Origin: Cinclus cinclus
Lineage: Eukaryota > Chordata > Aves > Passeriformes > Cinclidae
DNA: 64,000 nucleotides
Direction of reading: 5' to 3'
NCBI RefSeq assembly: GCF_963662255.1
Contig: NC_085046.1
Coordinates: 135,947,392-136,011,391 of the forward strand
Shown here: piece by piece, positions 48,716-62,268 of the stretch
Layout of the letters: every line of letters starts with the position of its first letter
How positions within the stretch are numbered: the stretch's first letter is position 1
Position numbers and translations under genes: made by a program
The notes under the pieces: generated by a model
Told to the model about the DNA's origin: nothing
Database searches by the model: none
What the model saw: only the letters and a program-made list of their open reading frames with translations

Positions 48716-49924
48716 TTTAGGACAATGTGTTACTCCTTGATTATGTAAGCATAAGTTTAGTCTGAGAAACAAGCATATAGACAAACTAGCAGACACCTAC
48801 AATATGAAGAAAGCAGAATTCCTTTGGCCCTAAGGGTTACTGCTAGGCAGGCAGATCAGTATATTGACAGTTAAGTATTAAATCTGCATAACAAAAAAAG
48901 ACATAAAGGACTATTATAGCGAAAATGTGTATGGAATAAATTTATTTATAGCAGTTGCTTAAATACTAGTTTTATGGTTGAACGTAGTTTTATTTATGTC
49001 AGTTACTCTTGTTCAAAAAGTTAGACTATGGTTTTAAATCAGCCTGAGATGAAAATTTTTGAGATATTGTTGAAGAGAAAGTAACTAGTAAAATGTCCTT
49101 CTACACACCTGGAGACAAGATTACACTGTTGCAGTTAAAAATGTGATGAGAAGAATCTAAGTTTGAGGCTATGATGTGATATAATCTTAACACCATTAAA
49201 TGAATGATAACAATTAATGTATAAGCCTGGAGAAAATGAAAACCACAATTTTAACATTTAGCCATACCTCATGTGAATTTAATTTTTGGAATGCCTAACT
49301 TGAGACCCTGGTGCCTGAGCAATAAAAAAATACCAGGAAAGTACATGAGAGATAAAAGTCATCACCTAACATTGCAGTTTGGTTAGCAGCAATAAAACCT
49401 GAGTTGTGCATCATGCAATAAGAAGTTGTAACAGTAGTTTTTCCGCTAATTCTGATTTATTCTTATCCCATTTTCTTCACATATAACACTAGGATAATAA
49501 TGGTCTTTCATCTCTTGAAGTGGAGAAGAAAGCATTACAACTTTTACAACTACAACTATTATAATCTTTGTTTTAATTAAAAAATAAGATCACATATATG
49601 TTAAAACTATAGAGAATAATTGTGTCTTTATTTCAAACTTCAAAAGAGTGTGCAGTAAATAAGGCAAAGACCAACACTTGAATGATGAACTTAAAAATAT
49701 TTAACAGCTGCCACATACTCAAGACACCATTCATCCAATGCAATGAAGGAGGCAGGGAGCCTAAGGGAAATACTGTGTGACTGTGTAATTAAAGACTATG
49801 CTAATGAATTTGTGAACAGAGGCTGAATTATTCTTTCATGAGTAACTTATGCACTGACACTTGTTAATTTTTTAAAAATTGACTTTGCAAAAAGACTACC
49901 CTCTGTAAAATCCATTCCACAGGA

Positions 49925-50005
49925 TTTTTTGTTTGTTTGTTTGTTTTGTTGTTGTTGTTTTTTGTTTTGTTTTGTTTCTTTATTTTTTGTTTTTTTTTTT
50001 TTTTT
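49925..50005. repeat. T-rich (TTTG/TTG) low-complexity tract
   Basis: GTTT units, TTG units and a terminal 16-T run. Confidence 0.92.
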
Positions 50006-50953
50006 AATTCAATCCACTCCATAGGTAGGCTAACAGAAACTTCACATATTGTTTAAATGAGCTTTGTACCTTTACTATACTATGTTTCACTAGCAGTTTT
50101 TGAAAATTAACTACTGCAGCACAGACTGAATCAGAAGGCTAAAACAGGTTGTGGAGAAATCCTAATTCCAGCACAGTGGAAAAGGATCACTCTGACCTAT
50201 GCTGGTGCATCTCTCAGACATCACCCATTCAGGCGCCAAAATAACAGAAGTCTCAAAAGAATAAACAGAATAAAACAGATTCAAGTTTTCTCTCTTTACA
50301 GAAACAACTCTGATTTATAAAATAGTGCTGTGTTAAAGATTTATCACTTTACTAAAATGAAGAGGTCACTTTCAATACCTCAAAGCTGTAATTATGGACT
50401 CAGAATTTAAAATATTAATTACATATGAGTTTAAATTTCTAAACAGAAATAGGGTTTTTTAAAAATCATGAAAGAAATACTCAATTCTATATCAGAAACA
50501 AATCTAAAATGCCTACATTTTAAGAGAAGGAGGACAGAGCTGATGTCACTTAGGTTTAAAAGCAGTTTTTTTTTTTTTTATTTGGTTACAGTTATCTAAT
50601 GAACAAAGGGTCTTACTTTCAAAACATTGTTATTCAATTAGGTTTGTATATGCTTATGATAGGTATTAATCACTCATCTAGTTAAGGCCTGCAAAGGAAC
50701 AACATTCAGGTAAAATAAATTTTTGGGGTTCTGATATAATTTTTATTTATGGTCAAGACTATTTAAATATTTTTATCAAAACTAAGCATTAAAGATTATA
50801 AAGATTAGAAAAACATGAGAAGTTATTGGATAAGGTCTGCTTAGATTTTGTAGTCATATTTTTGTTATGTGACAGGATACTACCAATTAAAATATTGCTC
50901 TTGTTAATGGTTCTAAGGACTTAAAGAGCACAGCTTCCTATCTCAAAACACTA

Positions 50954-51515
50954 TGAAGGCCACAGAAGGAACTTGCTGTAAAATAAGCCACCACAGCAGG
51001 AACTTGAGATAAGCACAGAAGGGAGAAATTTGCAAAAGGAAGATGCTGATTCCAGGCATGACAGAGGTACAATCCTCATTAATGTATCCAAGCAAAAAAT
51101 TCCCAGTGTAGCAAAAGGTGGGAAACAAAGTGACTGTTCATACCGCAGAATATCCTGAGTTGATGGAGGCCATGAGGATCATTGACTCCAACTCTAAAGG
51201 GAACAGCAGGTGCAGGGACTGAATCCACAACCTTGGCATTATTAGCACCAAGTGGACTAATCTCGGGGTACATGCACTGCCCTAAATTATGGGAGCAGCA
51301 TCTGCACCCCATGGACACCTGGAACTTGGACTGTATAAAGGTGGTACCCCCAGAAGAACATCTCTGGGAGCCCCATGACTGAGAATACCAGGGTGAAGGA
51401 AGGATGCTGCTGGATCCATGGGTGTAACTGTTTTTTTGTATTTTTGACTTTGGCATTTGGTCTCATTTGCACCTTAATTTGGGCAGAGGCATCTCTCACT
51501 AATTGGATCATAACA
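50954..51515 (+). mobile_element. ERVL-like LTR (family D, copy B)
   Basis: Same family and orientation as 47063-47731: shared ataagccaccac, catgacagaggt, ctgtataaag (TATA at 51334-51340), tgactttggcat and gggcagaggcatctct. It lacks the pyrimidine expansion. It also lacks the sequence corresponding to the end of copy A plus its primer-binding site, yet shares ggatcataaca just beyond. No target duplication is obvious. Open frames through it have no retroviral domain. Confidence 0.65.
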
Positions 51516-54500
51516 ATAGTTTATGGGGAGAAAGTAGATACCAAAACTACTGCCAGAATATTTGTTGTTACTTTAACTTGAGCTGTCAGGATTTTTTAAA
51601 ATGAATGTGACATTTCTTGATGCGCATAATGTAGTAAATACCATCTCTTCAATCATGCGTAAAAAGTTTACTACAATAGGACAGAATGTCCTTCATGGAC
51701 AACCATTTGAACACAGACTGACTAAAAACAAAGTAATTGTAGCTTTTCAATGATAGGCAGAATCCAGTTATTAATTTTATTTCAGAGAATCCCAGTTTTG
51801 TCATAAAGGTTGGCAGGCAAGACTATTACCATAACTAAGACCTGTCAGAGAGCCACCACAGTTTTTAACTTTTCCATGTTTCCATGGAAGTTAAGTAGAT
51901 TAATTAGATCACTTTTTAAGAAAGACATGTGAGGCAGTTTGGAAATTATGCAGCCTGCATATTTTCTTCATTTGATAGAACTGCAAAATCCTGGATAATG
52001 CATTTTTAAAGCAGAAAATAAATTAAATATGTGCGCCTAATTTTTGAGCTACCACAGAACAGAAAATCAGTTGGACCTACAGTAAGGATCAGGGAGAAAC
52101 ACCAGTGTGTGACATAATTATCTCTACATCATTCCTGCAATTTCAAGGCCAGATCATTATGGAGATGGCAACAGTCATGGAGTCATGACAAGGAACTTAA
52201 AAACAGACAATGACCTCAAAGACAAAGTAGGGGAAAACATATAAAACAATGAATTCCATCAAATGTTCATTCCATCATGTGTTCTTCAACTTACAAACAA
52301 AACTACTTCCCTCATGACCACCAAGGAAGATAGTTAAATTCAGATAATTCAGACTGCCTTGCATCCCTTGGAATTCCTTTAAGTGCCTTTACTGCTTCTA
52401 GTGATTTGAAATGTATGCGTACAACCAAAATAACAGATTTAAAGCCAGCCATTAAATATCAAGTGCTGAGTATTGTATTTAAGTTACACTTCACAGCATT
52501 CTATTAAAATTAGTTTTATTAGTGACAGCTCCCTCTAATTTCTAGATATAGAAGTTAGATGGGGATTCCTAAGTCTCATTGAATTTCATTCACTGATTCA
52601 AGAGGCAGAGCGTAAACTGGGCTTGCTATGGGTTTAGAGACTAAGAGTAAACCATGTATATGTCCACTGTCATCTAATGGAAACCTGAAAATGAACTAAA
52701 GAAATAGAAAATGAAAGACTGAGAGAAGGAAAGACATAATATTATCATAAATTGGCCCTTAATGTCACTTACAAATTCTGCAAGACAAAATTCCATTCCC
52801 TTTGTGAAGACAAGTGTTTTAATGAAGCTGGCAGAAGAAATAAGAAATATCCTTTGCTGCAGGAAACCACTATGGGGAGAGAGGAGTCAAATCTGGGATT
52901 CTTTGTGTTCTACAGCTGGAAACTGTTTTGCCTATTTGAAGACTGACAGGTATTAGAGAAAAAGTACAAGTCAAATACATTCTAGAAGATGCCAATTACT
53001 CAAAAGATGGTTCAGCAAATCTAGGTGAAATAAACATATTCCTACACATTTATTTAATTTCATAAATGCAAGTGTTAAATGCAAACTCATGATGGCAGTA
53101 TTGAACAGGCCAAACTTTCACTTGAAAGGTCTGACAGTGACAATGGAATCTCCAAAATTTGGAACTTTGGATTCTTAGCATGAAAAATAAATGTTCACTT
53201 CATCAAAAATCAGCTCACTTCTGTTACTGAAAGTAGTGGTGTAAGTGGTGCTTAAAAGTAGGAAAGTAGTAAAAAATCAAATAACACTAGAAATCACAAA
53301 AAAATTACAGTTTAAAGGCTGACATTTATTCTTGGATCTTATCAGAGGAGTTCTAATGGGATGTTACGCACACTTAATTATTTCACTAAAATACCCAGTA
53401 AATTTCAGCTCTGCAAGATAACTGGACATGGAACACTCCTCTGCACAAAATGCTTTGTGATCTGCCCTTTACTAATTCACCTTGTCTTACATTTTACATT
53501 CCATATCCACATTATGATTTTGAGAGGTTGTGCTTTGCTGCATGTGGGGTGCCACCCCTGCTTCTCAGTAGACAGTTCTATGAAACTGCTCAAGATCTAA
53601 ATTTTATTGTCCATACCAACTCCATTACTCCATTTAGGAGGAGTTAACTTTTCTTTACACTGATCCTTACTTCCTACCAACTGTTTTAGTGAAATTACAG
53701 GAATTTGAAATTAGGTCTTAAGTAAAATGTTCATTATTTGTCTAAAATGTAATATCTGCCACTAAATGCTTATTTTCGTAGAAAAATTTTGAAGACAAGT
53801 TGCCATAAAAAGCTGAAAAGAAGCTAAGAAAAACCCAACAAAACAGCTACCTCATTTTATCCTTTTGTCAAGTGGCTGAATCTCTTCCATGTCATTTGGA
53901 AACTGCATGTATACATGCATTTCACTGAACAGAAGAAACTTGGATACAAAGTAAATTTATACTTTAAATACATTAAGCAATCTGCTCATTAAAAGAGGTT
54001 TGTGTGGCAACAAATCCTATCATTATTGAATCACATTAACTTCTTAAGTAGGTAAGTAATGGCAGAAGAAGGACAGAAGTAACATGAAATTGCAGCTGCA
54101 CTGGACCCAGAACACGCTATGTTGCTCTGAGTCATCTTCACTATTGGGTGAAGTTTGCTTGGGTCACTACACAGTACCAAAATCTCCACAATCTTCTTTG
54201 CTTCCCCCAGTTCAACCATACCCTAGAATTATGACAATTTTCTAACAGGAGCATTTAAGCCTGGCAAGAATGTTACTTGATCAATGCTCCAGAAAAATTA
54301 AATAATAGAAATACCGTGTCAGCAAACAACAAGAAATCTTCCCTATTTACAATAAATGTGACTTTTTAGAAATTTTATAATGAATAAAAAAGTGGGAAAA
54401 TGAAAGTTGTTGTACACAGATGCACATCATAGATGACAATAAGTGCATCCTTTATCACAGAAATAGTAGATTTAAATACATTAATTTTGACTGCATTAAA

Positions 54501-54798
54501 GATTGAAAACTAGAGATAGCAGTGTTGACTTTATGGCCAAATCTTCCATGGGTGTAAAACCTACCAGAATTCAATTGAAACAAATAGCCCAATTTGGGCA
54601 AAACCTAAATGTTTAGGTTTCTTTTTCTTTTTAAATTACTACCTAGGTCTGTACTTCCCTCCCCCACCCCCTCCCCACTTGCTGAATGAAAAGTATAGCT
54701 AAAGCACTATATTTTAAAATAAAGGTGAGGTGGTAGGGGTTATTTCAGTAGTATTGGTCTCACTGGAAACAGGAAACAGGTCACTGTGGAAGACTGGA

Positions 54799-54802
<4 letters not shown>

Positions 54803-54847
<45 letters not shown>
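54803..54847. repeat. Poly-T homopolymer of 45 nt
   Basis: Forty-five consecutive T. On the transcribed strand this is A45. No recognisable retroposed body adjoins it; length in an assembly may be unreliable. Confidence 0.95.
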
Positions 54848-54850
<3 letters not shown>

Positions 54851-55023
54851 CAGGTTAGTTCTAGGTTGCTAACCACAGAGACAAAAGGAATAAACTAGTT
54901 TTGTTTTGGCTGTCCATACATTACCTGCACAAAGCCTCACAATTACAGAATATAATACTTTATCACTTTCGAGTCTTATTGGACTGATATTTAAATGGAA
55001 GTATTTACTCCAGAATCTAGCTA

Positions 55024-55285
55024 ACAGACAGTTAAGCTGAGGGAGATTCAGACTAGCTATTAGAATTTAAAAAAAAAAAAAAAAAAAAAAACACTCTTAA
55101 GGTTGTCAGGTTTTGGAATAGGCTGCTCAGGGAGACGCTGGAGTCACCATAGTTAAGAGGTGTCTGGATCTGGCACTGGATGGTCTGGGTTGGTAGTTTT
55201 AGTGTTTGCAGTGGCAGTGCTGAGTGAGCAGTTGGACTGGATGATCTTGAATGTCTCTTCCAATCTTGATGATTTTATTCTAAAA
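55024..55285 (+). mobile_element. CR1 LINE 3' end with internal A-run
   Basis: The plus-strand phrases gggagattcagactagctat, ggttgtcaggttttggaata, ggctgctcagggagacg and tggactggatgatcttgaat, then tcttccaatcttgatgattt, are the last part of an avian CR1. A 23-A run at 55069-55091 interrupts the usual sequence. The copy is old and non-coding. Confidence 0.82.
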
Positions 55286-58200
55286 AAATGTCCTGGCATG
55301 GAAGGTAATAACTAGTTACTACTTAGAGAACAAAGAGAACAAAACTCTTAAAAATTGAGAACATGCCACAAATGTAATGATTTTAATTATGGTTCATATG
55401 TCTAGCCAGATATCCTAAATATAGCCATTGTAAAAGTATTTATTACAAAAGACACTTAAAAAGAACTAAATATACTCTAGAAAGCATGGGGAAAATATTT
55501 CTGGGACTAGTCAGCTGGGTAAAAAGGCCATGTTAAAGTAAATTAATTTTATAATCCTTAATAACTGTTAAAGTGATCAAAACTAGAAAGCTTCCAATCA
55601 CTAGTCCACATCAATGTAACCTACAGCTGCATTTTGGATAAACAGAAAAAAAAAAACAAAAACAACAAATCAAAACCAAAAACATAACACTTGTAGAAAA
55701 TCCCATGAAGTAAAAACCAGTTTTAAATACTCATTAAACAAGGGTGGAAGTGGGGAGGAAAAGCAAACAGTTTGAAAAAGGCATTTACAATCCTTCTTCA
55801 ACTCCATGCTGAGTAATATGAGCATACCACTAATAGGTCTGGGGCCTAAAATTGTTTAAAATGAAAAAAAAATTGACCCACCATCTGTTTTTCTTAAAAA
55901 CCAACAATTAACAATTTAATTGACTTGGCACAACATATATTACAGTACATATGTCACACTAGATGAAATGATTTAGTTTCTACAAAGTTATAGGAAAGGT
56001 GCCTTGAAGCTTTTAGATTATTCTTATTTCTTGGTTGTAATATTTTACAGATACTTTTTGATTTTGACAAAAAAAAAAAAAAAACTATGCCTAGGGCTTA
56101 AATTCTGGCATGTTCAGCTTTTAGTCTTTTTAAATGCAATGCTAAAGTAGGAATTAATGCACCATACTGATTTGCCAAATGTTATTTATTACACTGTGTC
56201 TGTGCTTTCATTTTATGAAGCCTGTGGCTGGACGGTCAGATTACAGGTGTCCTTTAGGTCGAAATAAAAAGTTAACAGCAGTAATTGCCATATTAACCAA
56301 ACACACAGTATCTTCCTACTGCTCAAGTATAAGACATTTTCCCAGATTAGAAATACATTAACTTAATGAACACTTTCAGGATTATTTTTTGTTTCATTTA
56401 TCTATTTCTTATTATGCATTTAAGTGGCTAAGCCTATGGAGAAACATAACCAAGTTGAGGAGAAAATAATATTAGCAGAGTATGCTCAAATAAAAAAAAT
56501 TGCAACATATTATCTTTAGGTAGCCATAGGGCTCAATGGTTTCTATCATCTCATATGAAGTTACTTTTTAACCTAAATATGATCTACAGAATTCATATAG
56601 AAAGCAACCACTTATGCTCTAAAGTTTTTTTCATACTTCTTACAGTTAGGCTCATTCTAAGATTTCTTATTGCAGCTATGTGCATAACCTACAGCTATTA
56701 CATCCATATCTGTTTCAAGTAATTGCAAAGAATTCTAAACAGAATTCTTAAAAATGCATGGCTATATGCAATAAATAATAAATTGGTGACAGCCTCTAGG
56801 TCTTACCAGCAAGAAAGTGACTGTATTCAACAGCACACTCCATTTTTGTCACTCACAGTTAAGGCCACTACCTTCTGTTTTCCCCTCAATTTAGTCAAAA
56901 ATTTAAACTGAAAGGTCTTTTTATTTTCATCATTACTACTGACAAAGCTACTGCCAAAAAGTTTATTTTTATATATAATTTACTATTTTTAGAAAGTCAA
57001 GCACAATTTCTTTCCCCTTTAGAAATTTCTAGTTGTTAAGGCAACCATTTTCTCTATGCACCTGTATGTCTTTACTGCAAATCTGGTCTATAAAAACAGT
57101 AATTTCTTTAATTATGTGACCTTTACCATTTGTCTGGCTTTTCCCTTTTTCCTACCTCATCATATGTGAGATGTTGATTACTTTTTTTAATCCTCTCATG
57201 CTGAATGCTTTTAACATCACTTTTCTCCACAGGACTAATTCAAATACCTATGTGTTTCACAATTTTTAATATGTACTATTTTATGTATATTAAAATATAT
57301 ATATGTGATCTAACTGTTAGCAACACATAGGCAATAGACCAGAGAGAATGCTGGGTTCTGGAGGCCTAGTTTAAAAGCATTTGAAGTTTATTTTTAGGAA
57401 GGCTATGTAGTGCAGTTCCTACCCCATTAACATTAAATGGCCACAAGTGTTGCATGGACCTGCCATGTCAGGGTTCAGTGTCTGTGTGTGTTTGCCTTGG
57501 CCAGAGCTGCTTTTACCTGGTTTGAGCCAAACCAGAAGTTTTTAGGTAATGGTGTGACCTATTACTTATCTTGTCTGAGCTTTTGTGCCAGTCATGCAGG
57601 GAAGCTCTGACTAATGGGGGTAGACACTGTATAATATTCAACAGCTCTTGGTGATTGTGGAAATAGGAGTGCAAGAAGGGAAGTGCATTCTGCAAATTCA
57701 AAAGAGTAAATGGGAATTATAAAAGAAGAGAAAAAGAAACCAACAACACAAAAAAAACCCCAAAACACAAACAAGCTGGCTGTTTGAAGAAGAATTACTG
57801 CCTAAGGAGATTCAAAGGAGAAGGGAATCCCACTAGGATCATCCTAGTCCTCCATGCACTGAATTCAGGATGCTGATAAATTGTCGTACATTCCTCCTCA
57901 CTGCCCTCTGCAAGTGGAAGGCAAATATTAATGTGAGGGCACCAAAAAACATTGGAAAGGTGAACTTAAATCCAGGGAAAAGAAGCAGATATTAGCAAGG
58001 TTATGTGCCATCCTATCTGTATTGTTAATAAAGATCCTCTGTTAATTAGACAGGCTGGATGCTAGACTTAAAACGTGAATTAGACAAAGAAGAAATTCTT
58101 AGCTCTTTTTATATTGTGTTCCTTTTTGCTTGTGCTAGGACTGAAAGTACCACTCCACTGAAGTGTGAGCTGCTCTTTCTCCCTTCCTTTGGCTATGTCT

Positions 58201-58842
58201 GGATGACACAGCTCTCATTATCTCATTAATTTCTTCAGATCACCTCTCTGAAATGCCTCCACAAAGAGGAATAATTTCAAGCCCCATGATTTTAGGGTCA
58301 AGGTGTTCAAAATTTCACCAAGCAAAAATTTTTGAAATTCCTTCTTTAAATTTGGAATAATATAAATTTGTTTCCCTGATTATTTCTAAGAATTCACTTG
58401 AGTTTTAAATAACATCATCAAAAGATTTTCAAATTTCCATTATTATTAAATGCCTACTGAAATCACCTTCTAAGGCTGACTTGTTAGCTCACTTGTTTCA
58501 TGTCATCTAATTATTTTTATCAGGTTAACTTCTGTATTTGTCCAGTAATTTACATTAATACTCAGAGAAAGTCATAATATCCCTTTAATTACCATTTAAT
58601 TAAAAGAATGGTCATGACACTTATTTAGTAAAGTTCATTTTCTTCACAAATGGGTCTACGTAACATTCCAAACAATTCAGCTTAAAAGTTTTAAGTAACT
58701 AACAAAAGCAATAATCAAGATTTGTTAGTTTAGAGGCACATTCTGATGTATTTGTATTTTTCCAAGTAAATTAAGATGCAGATTTAATTATATTATACCC
58801 TATGTTTTTATATGTTTTTCCATATTTGTTAATCATTACAAA

Positions 58843-58916
58843 AAACCCAAAACAAACAAAAACAAACAAAAAACCCCTTCAACCATCTTTCCATTAAAAA
58901 AAAAAACAACCCTGTT
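58843..58916. repeat. A-rich (CAAA)n-like stretch
   Basis: Degenerate CAAA/ACAAA units and short A and C runs. Confidence 0.75.
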
Positions 58917-60092
58917 ATCTGCAGAATTTGAAACAGAGACCTTAAAAGCCTTTCTATATCAACAAAGTTTCTTGAAACAATTTCAAATTTCCAAGACATG
59001 GTAATTTCAAGTGTTTCTCTCCTAAGCCCAAGTTACTAGTTCAAAACAGTATCCCAAGACTCAGTTTAGCAGAGAAGTCAGCTGTGGTCTTTGTTCATTA
59101 TCTGTCTCTATCACCTCTCAGTCAGCATTAATAAAAGTTTCACCACAGAATTACACTTCGTTCAGTTTTACTTTCACAATACAGTTGTACTTTCATGTAG
59201 GTAAAATAATTGAAATTGCACATACACGTTAGATCATTCCACTGCAAAAATATGTCTGTGTGTGCATTTGGTTTTTTTGTTTTTTTATATTGAAAAGGGT
59301 TCCCACTTGAGGGTGTCTAATTTTGTTTTTTTTCTGTGGTAAAGGGAAAATATAGAACTGGTTGTTACAAACCATAAAGGAGCAAGTATTTTCCTGGTAG
59401 TTCTCAATGTGACAAAACTATACCACAGAAAAGAGTCTCCAAGGGACATTGGATCGATATAAAATGTTTTTATTGTCAGCATTATGACAAGTAATTTAGA
59501 ACAAAAATACCTGAATATATTTTTTAGAGGAATGCCATTAAAATGTGCAAGTTTATAGTTCAAAATATTAATTTTTTTCTTGCTTAAAAATACAAAAAAA
59601 AAAGTTCCCAGATTATTATTATGTAATACATAAATGTTGACAATTCTATTGGAACCTGAGGTGTTTCATGATAGATAAAGTTAGAAACAGAGTAATAAAT
59701 GGAAGCTATCATGGAGAGCATAGGGAAAAAAGTTTTTTACACTCCCATTACTTTTTCTTTCACTTTAACTTAGAAATTTTAGATAATAAAATTAATTCTG
59801 ATTATTCACTGTATTTTTAGATTGAATGGGACCAGCGACTGCATCAGAAACACTGCTGTTTGGAAAACCATGACTTTTGCCTAGTCATATCACCTTGGAG
59901 CATCCCAGCATTTCTCTGTCACTCACTTTCTCAGGTGCTCAGTCAGAGTTCACGAAGATTTCTGAATTTACAAGGAATTTCAGATCAGCTACTGTCATCT
60001 TGTGTTACTGTGGCTCAGCAGTTCACTTTTTACATTATTTGCCAGAGTTTCAAAACGCAAAATATTTAAGCCTAGAGGAAGGGGAGGAGGAA

Positions 60093-60525
60093 AAGGAAAG
60101 GAAAGGAAAGGAAAGGAAAGGAAAGGAAAGGAAAGGAAAGGAAAGGAAAGGAAAGGAAAGGAAAGGAAAGGAAAGGAAAAGGAAAGGAAAGGAAAGGAAA
60201 GGAAAGGAAAGGAAAGGAAAGGAAAGGAAAGGAAAGGAAAGGAAAGGAAAGGAAAGGAAAGGAAAGGAAAGGAAAGGAAAGGAAAGGAAAGGAAAGGAAA
60301 GGAAAGGAAAGGAAAGGAAAGGAAAGGAAAGGAAAGGAAAGGAAAGGAAAGGAAAGGAAAGGAAAGGAAAGGAAAGGAAAGGAAAGGAAAGGAAAGGAAG
60401 GAAAGGAAAGGAAAGGAAAGGAAAGGAAAGGAAAGGAAAGGAAAGGAAAGGAAAGGAAAGGAAAGGAAAGGAAAGGAAAGGAAAGGAAAGGAAAGGAAAG
60501 GAAAGGAAAGGAAAGGAAAGGGAAA
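60093..60525. repeat. (GGAAA)n pentanucleotide array, about 86 units
   Basis: About 433 nt of GGAAA. It is perfect except for one extra A near 60180 and one missing A near 60399, giving runs of roughly 17, 44 and 25 units. Long open frames through it on both strands (Lys/Glu/Arg/Gly or Ser/Phe/Pro/Leu) are artefacts of a stop-free unit. The CSMD3 transcript would carry UUUCC here. Confidence 0.98.
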
Positions 60526-61699
60526 TGAGATTGTAAGAGAGAGGGAGAAGGTGAGAAAAGGAGATATTAAAGGAGAGAAGAGAGTGGGCCTGGCAAATAG
60601 ATCTTTTTGTGTAAATGGAAAGACTTTTCTACAATATCTGGCAAATCCATTAATTACAAATGAGAAAATATATGGCCAGATACTAAAATAGAGAAATTCC
60701 ATAATAATAACAACAACAAATGTATTTTGAGCTGTTACCTAGAGAAACTGAAGACTCAGTGTTTAGACATCTTAGCACTTCCTTGGAGCACTGGCAAGTC
60801 AGTGCAATATTTTGTTTTCTGGTAAAATTTAATTTTTCAGCATTTTTCACATGCTTCTAGTGGTTAAATAAAAAAAAGCCCAAAAAGCTAAAGCTAAATG
60901 CAAAGACAGATGCCACCCTTTTTCTTTTATTAAAGAAAAAAATTAAGAGCCTAGATTTAGAATTTAAGGATAAAGATGATTGTCTGTTTTTTGATGTGAC
61001 AACACAGAAAAAAAGAATCCTCTTGAGATTAGAGATTGGATTTTTGCCTTCATTTTAAGGAATGCAAATTAACACTATATATCTCACTTTAATAACAGAT
61101 TTGCACCATGAGGATCAACAGTGTGTTATTCCAGCATTTTTCATATGTCATGAAATACTTTATGCATAAAAATACACCACACAGGGCTAAAAAAAAGGGG
61201 AAAGGGGGAAAAAAAACCCCTGTATTATGGAGTTTTAATTGAAAAACGTAAATTTCTATTTCATTTCCATTTCTTACATTCAATATACTGATGAAAGGGG
61301 ACATTCAACTAATATTTCAGATAACCAACATGAATTATCAGTATAAATAAGTTAAACTTTCTTTTAAGTTAAAACTCTCTTTGTATAGTCTTCTATATAA
61401 TTTTCAACAAAAAGAAAAAAATAAAATTTTAAAAATACATAATAGCAAAAAAAAAAAAATCAAGCAGAAATTCGCATACTGTTCTCTGGCAAAGAAATTA
61501 GATTTTAGTAAACTGTTACTTCAGCATCAAAAAAATATGATGAAAACTTACCAAAAGTTTGGCAATAGCACCAATTACTATGAAAGCACGGGCTCATTAG
61601 TTCAGAAAAAATAATTGATGAACTTAATGCAAGGTAATTTAATGATTAGTGCTCTATATGCACACCATTTTTGGAAGTAAACACCATCATATAGCAAGC

Positions 61700-62268
61700 T
61701 GCTGTAACAGTTTTGCCTGGGGTAAGGGGTAGTTTTCCTCCCAGAGGCTCATGGAGCTGTTTTGGATTTGCAATGAAAGTAGCATTGACAAGACACTGAT
61801 GTTTTACCTACTGCTGATCAGTGCTTGCACAGAACCTGGGGGTCCTTTGGGGTTCCTCACCACCCTAATAGTGAGGAGGCTGGGGTAGCACAAGCAGGAG
61901 AGGACACAGTGGGGACAGCTGGTCCCAAGGGACAGCCCATACCATTTGATGTCATGCTTGGCAATAGGAGCTGGGCGAATGAGAGAGACAGGGACTTTCA
62001 GAGACAAAGAGTTTGCATTCCCATGTAACCATTATGAAAAATGTCACCCTGCTTTCCTGGAAGCAGCTAAACATCTGCCTGACAGCAGGAAAAGGAAAAT
62101 GACTACCTTCGTTTTGCTTGCATGTGCAGCTTCTGATTTACTTATTAAACTCTACCTCAGTTCATGAGTTTTCCCACTTTTCCCCTTTGGATTCTCTCCC
62201 CCATCCTGCTGCAAAGGGTGTGAGCACATGGCCATGTAGGATTTAGCTGCCTGTTGGGGTTAACTGCA
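61700..62268 (+). mobile_element. Solo avian ERV LTR
   Basis: I recognise this LTR from bird genomes. It starts tgctgtaacagttttgcctg, then has gttttggatttgcaatgaaa, tgctgatcagtgcttgcaca, gaggacacagtggggacagc, catttgatgtcatgcttggc, ccctgctttcctggaagcag, and tattaaact near 62145. It ends tagctgcctgttggggttaa followed by ctgca. The promoter region is degraded and there is no internal retroviral sequence, so it is a solo LTR. The exact ends and target duplication could not be fixed. Confidence 0.75.

Noticed and set aside
47063..51515. Copies A and B as the two LTRs of a single provirus
   Set aside because: The interval holds CR1 ORF2, no retroviral coding remnants are visible, and no polypurine tract precedes copy B. 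The copies also differ by a large pyrimidine expansion. Independent insertions or duplication fit better.
59877..60702. Open frames of 219-235 codons through the GGAAA array
   Set aside because: Same cause: a stop-free pentamer gives Lys/Glu/Arg/Gly or Ser/Phe/Pro/Leu runs. Not a gene.
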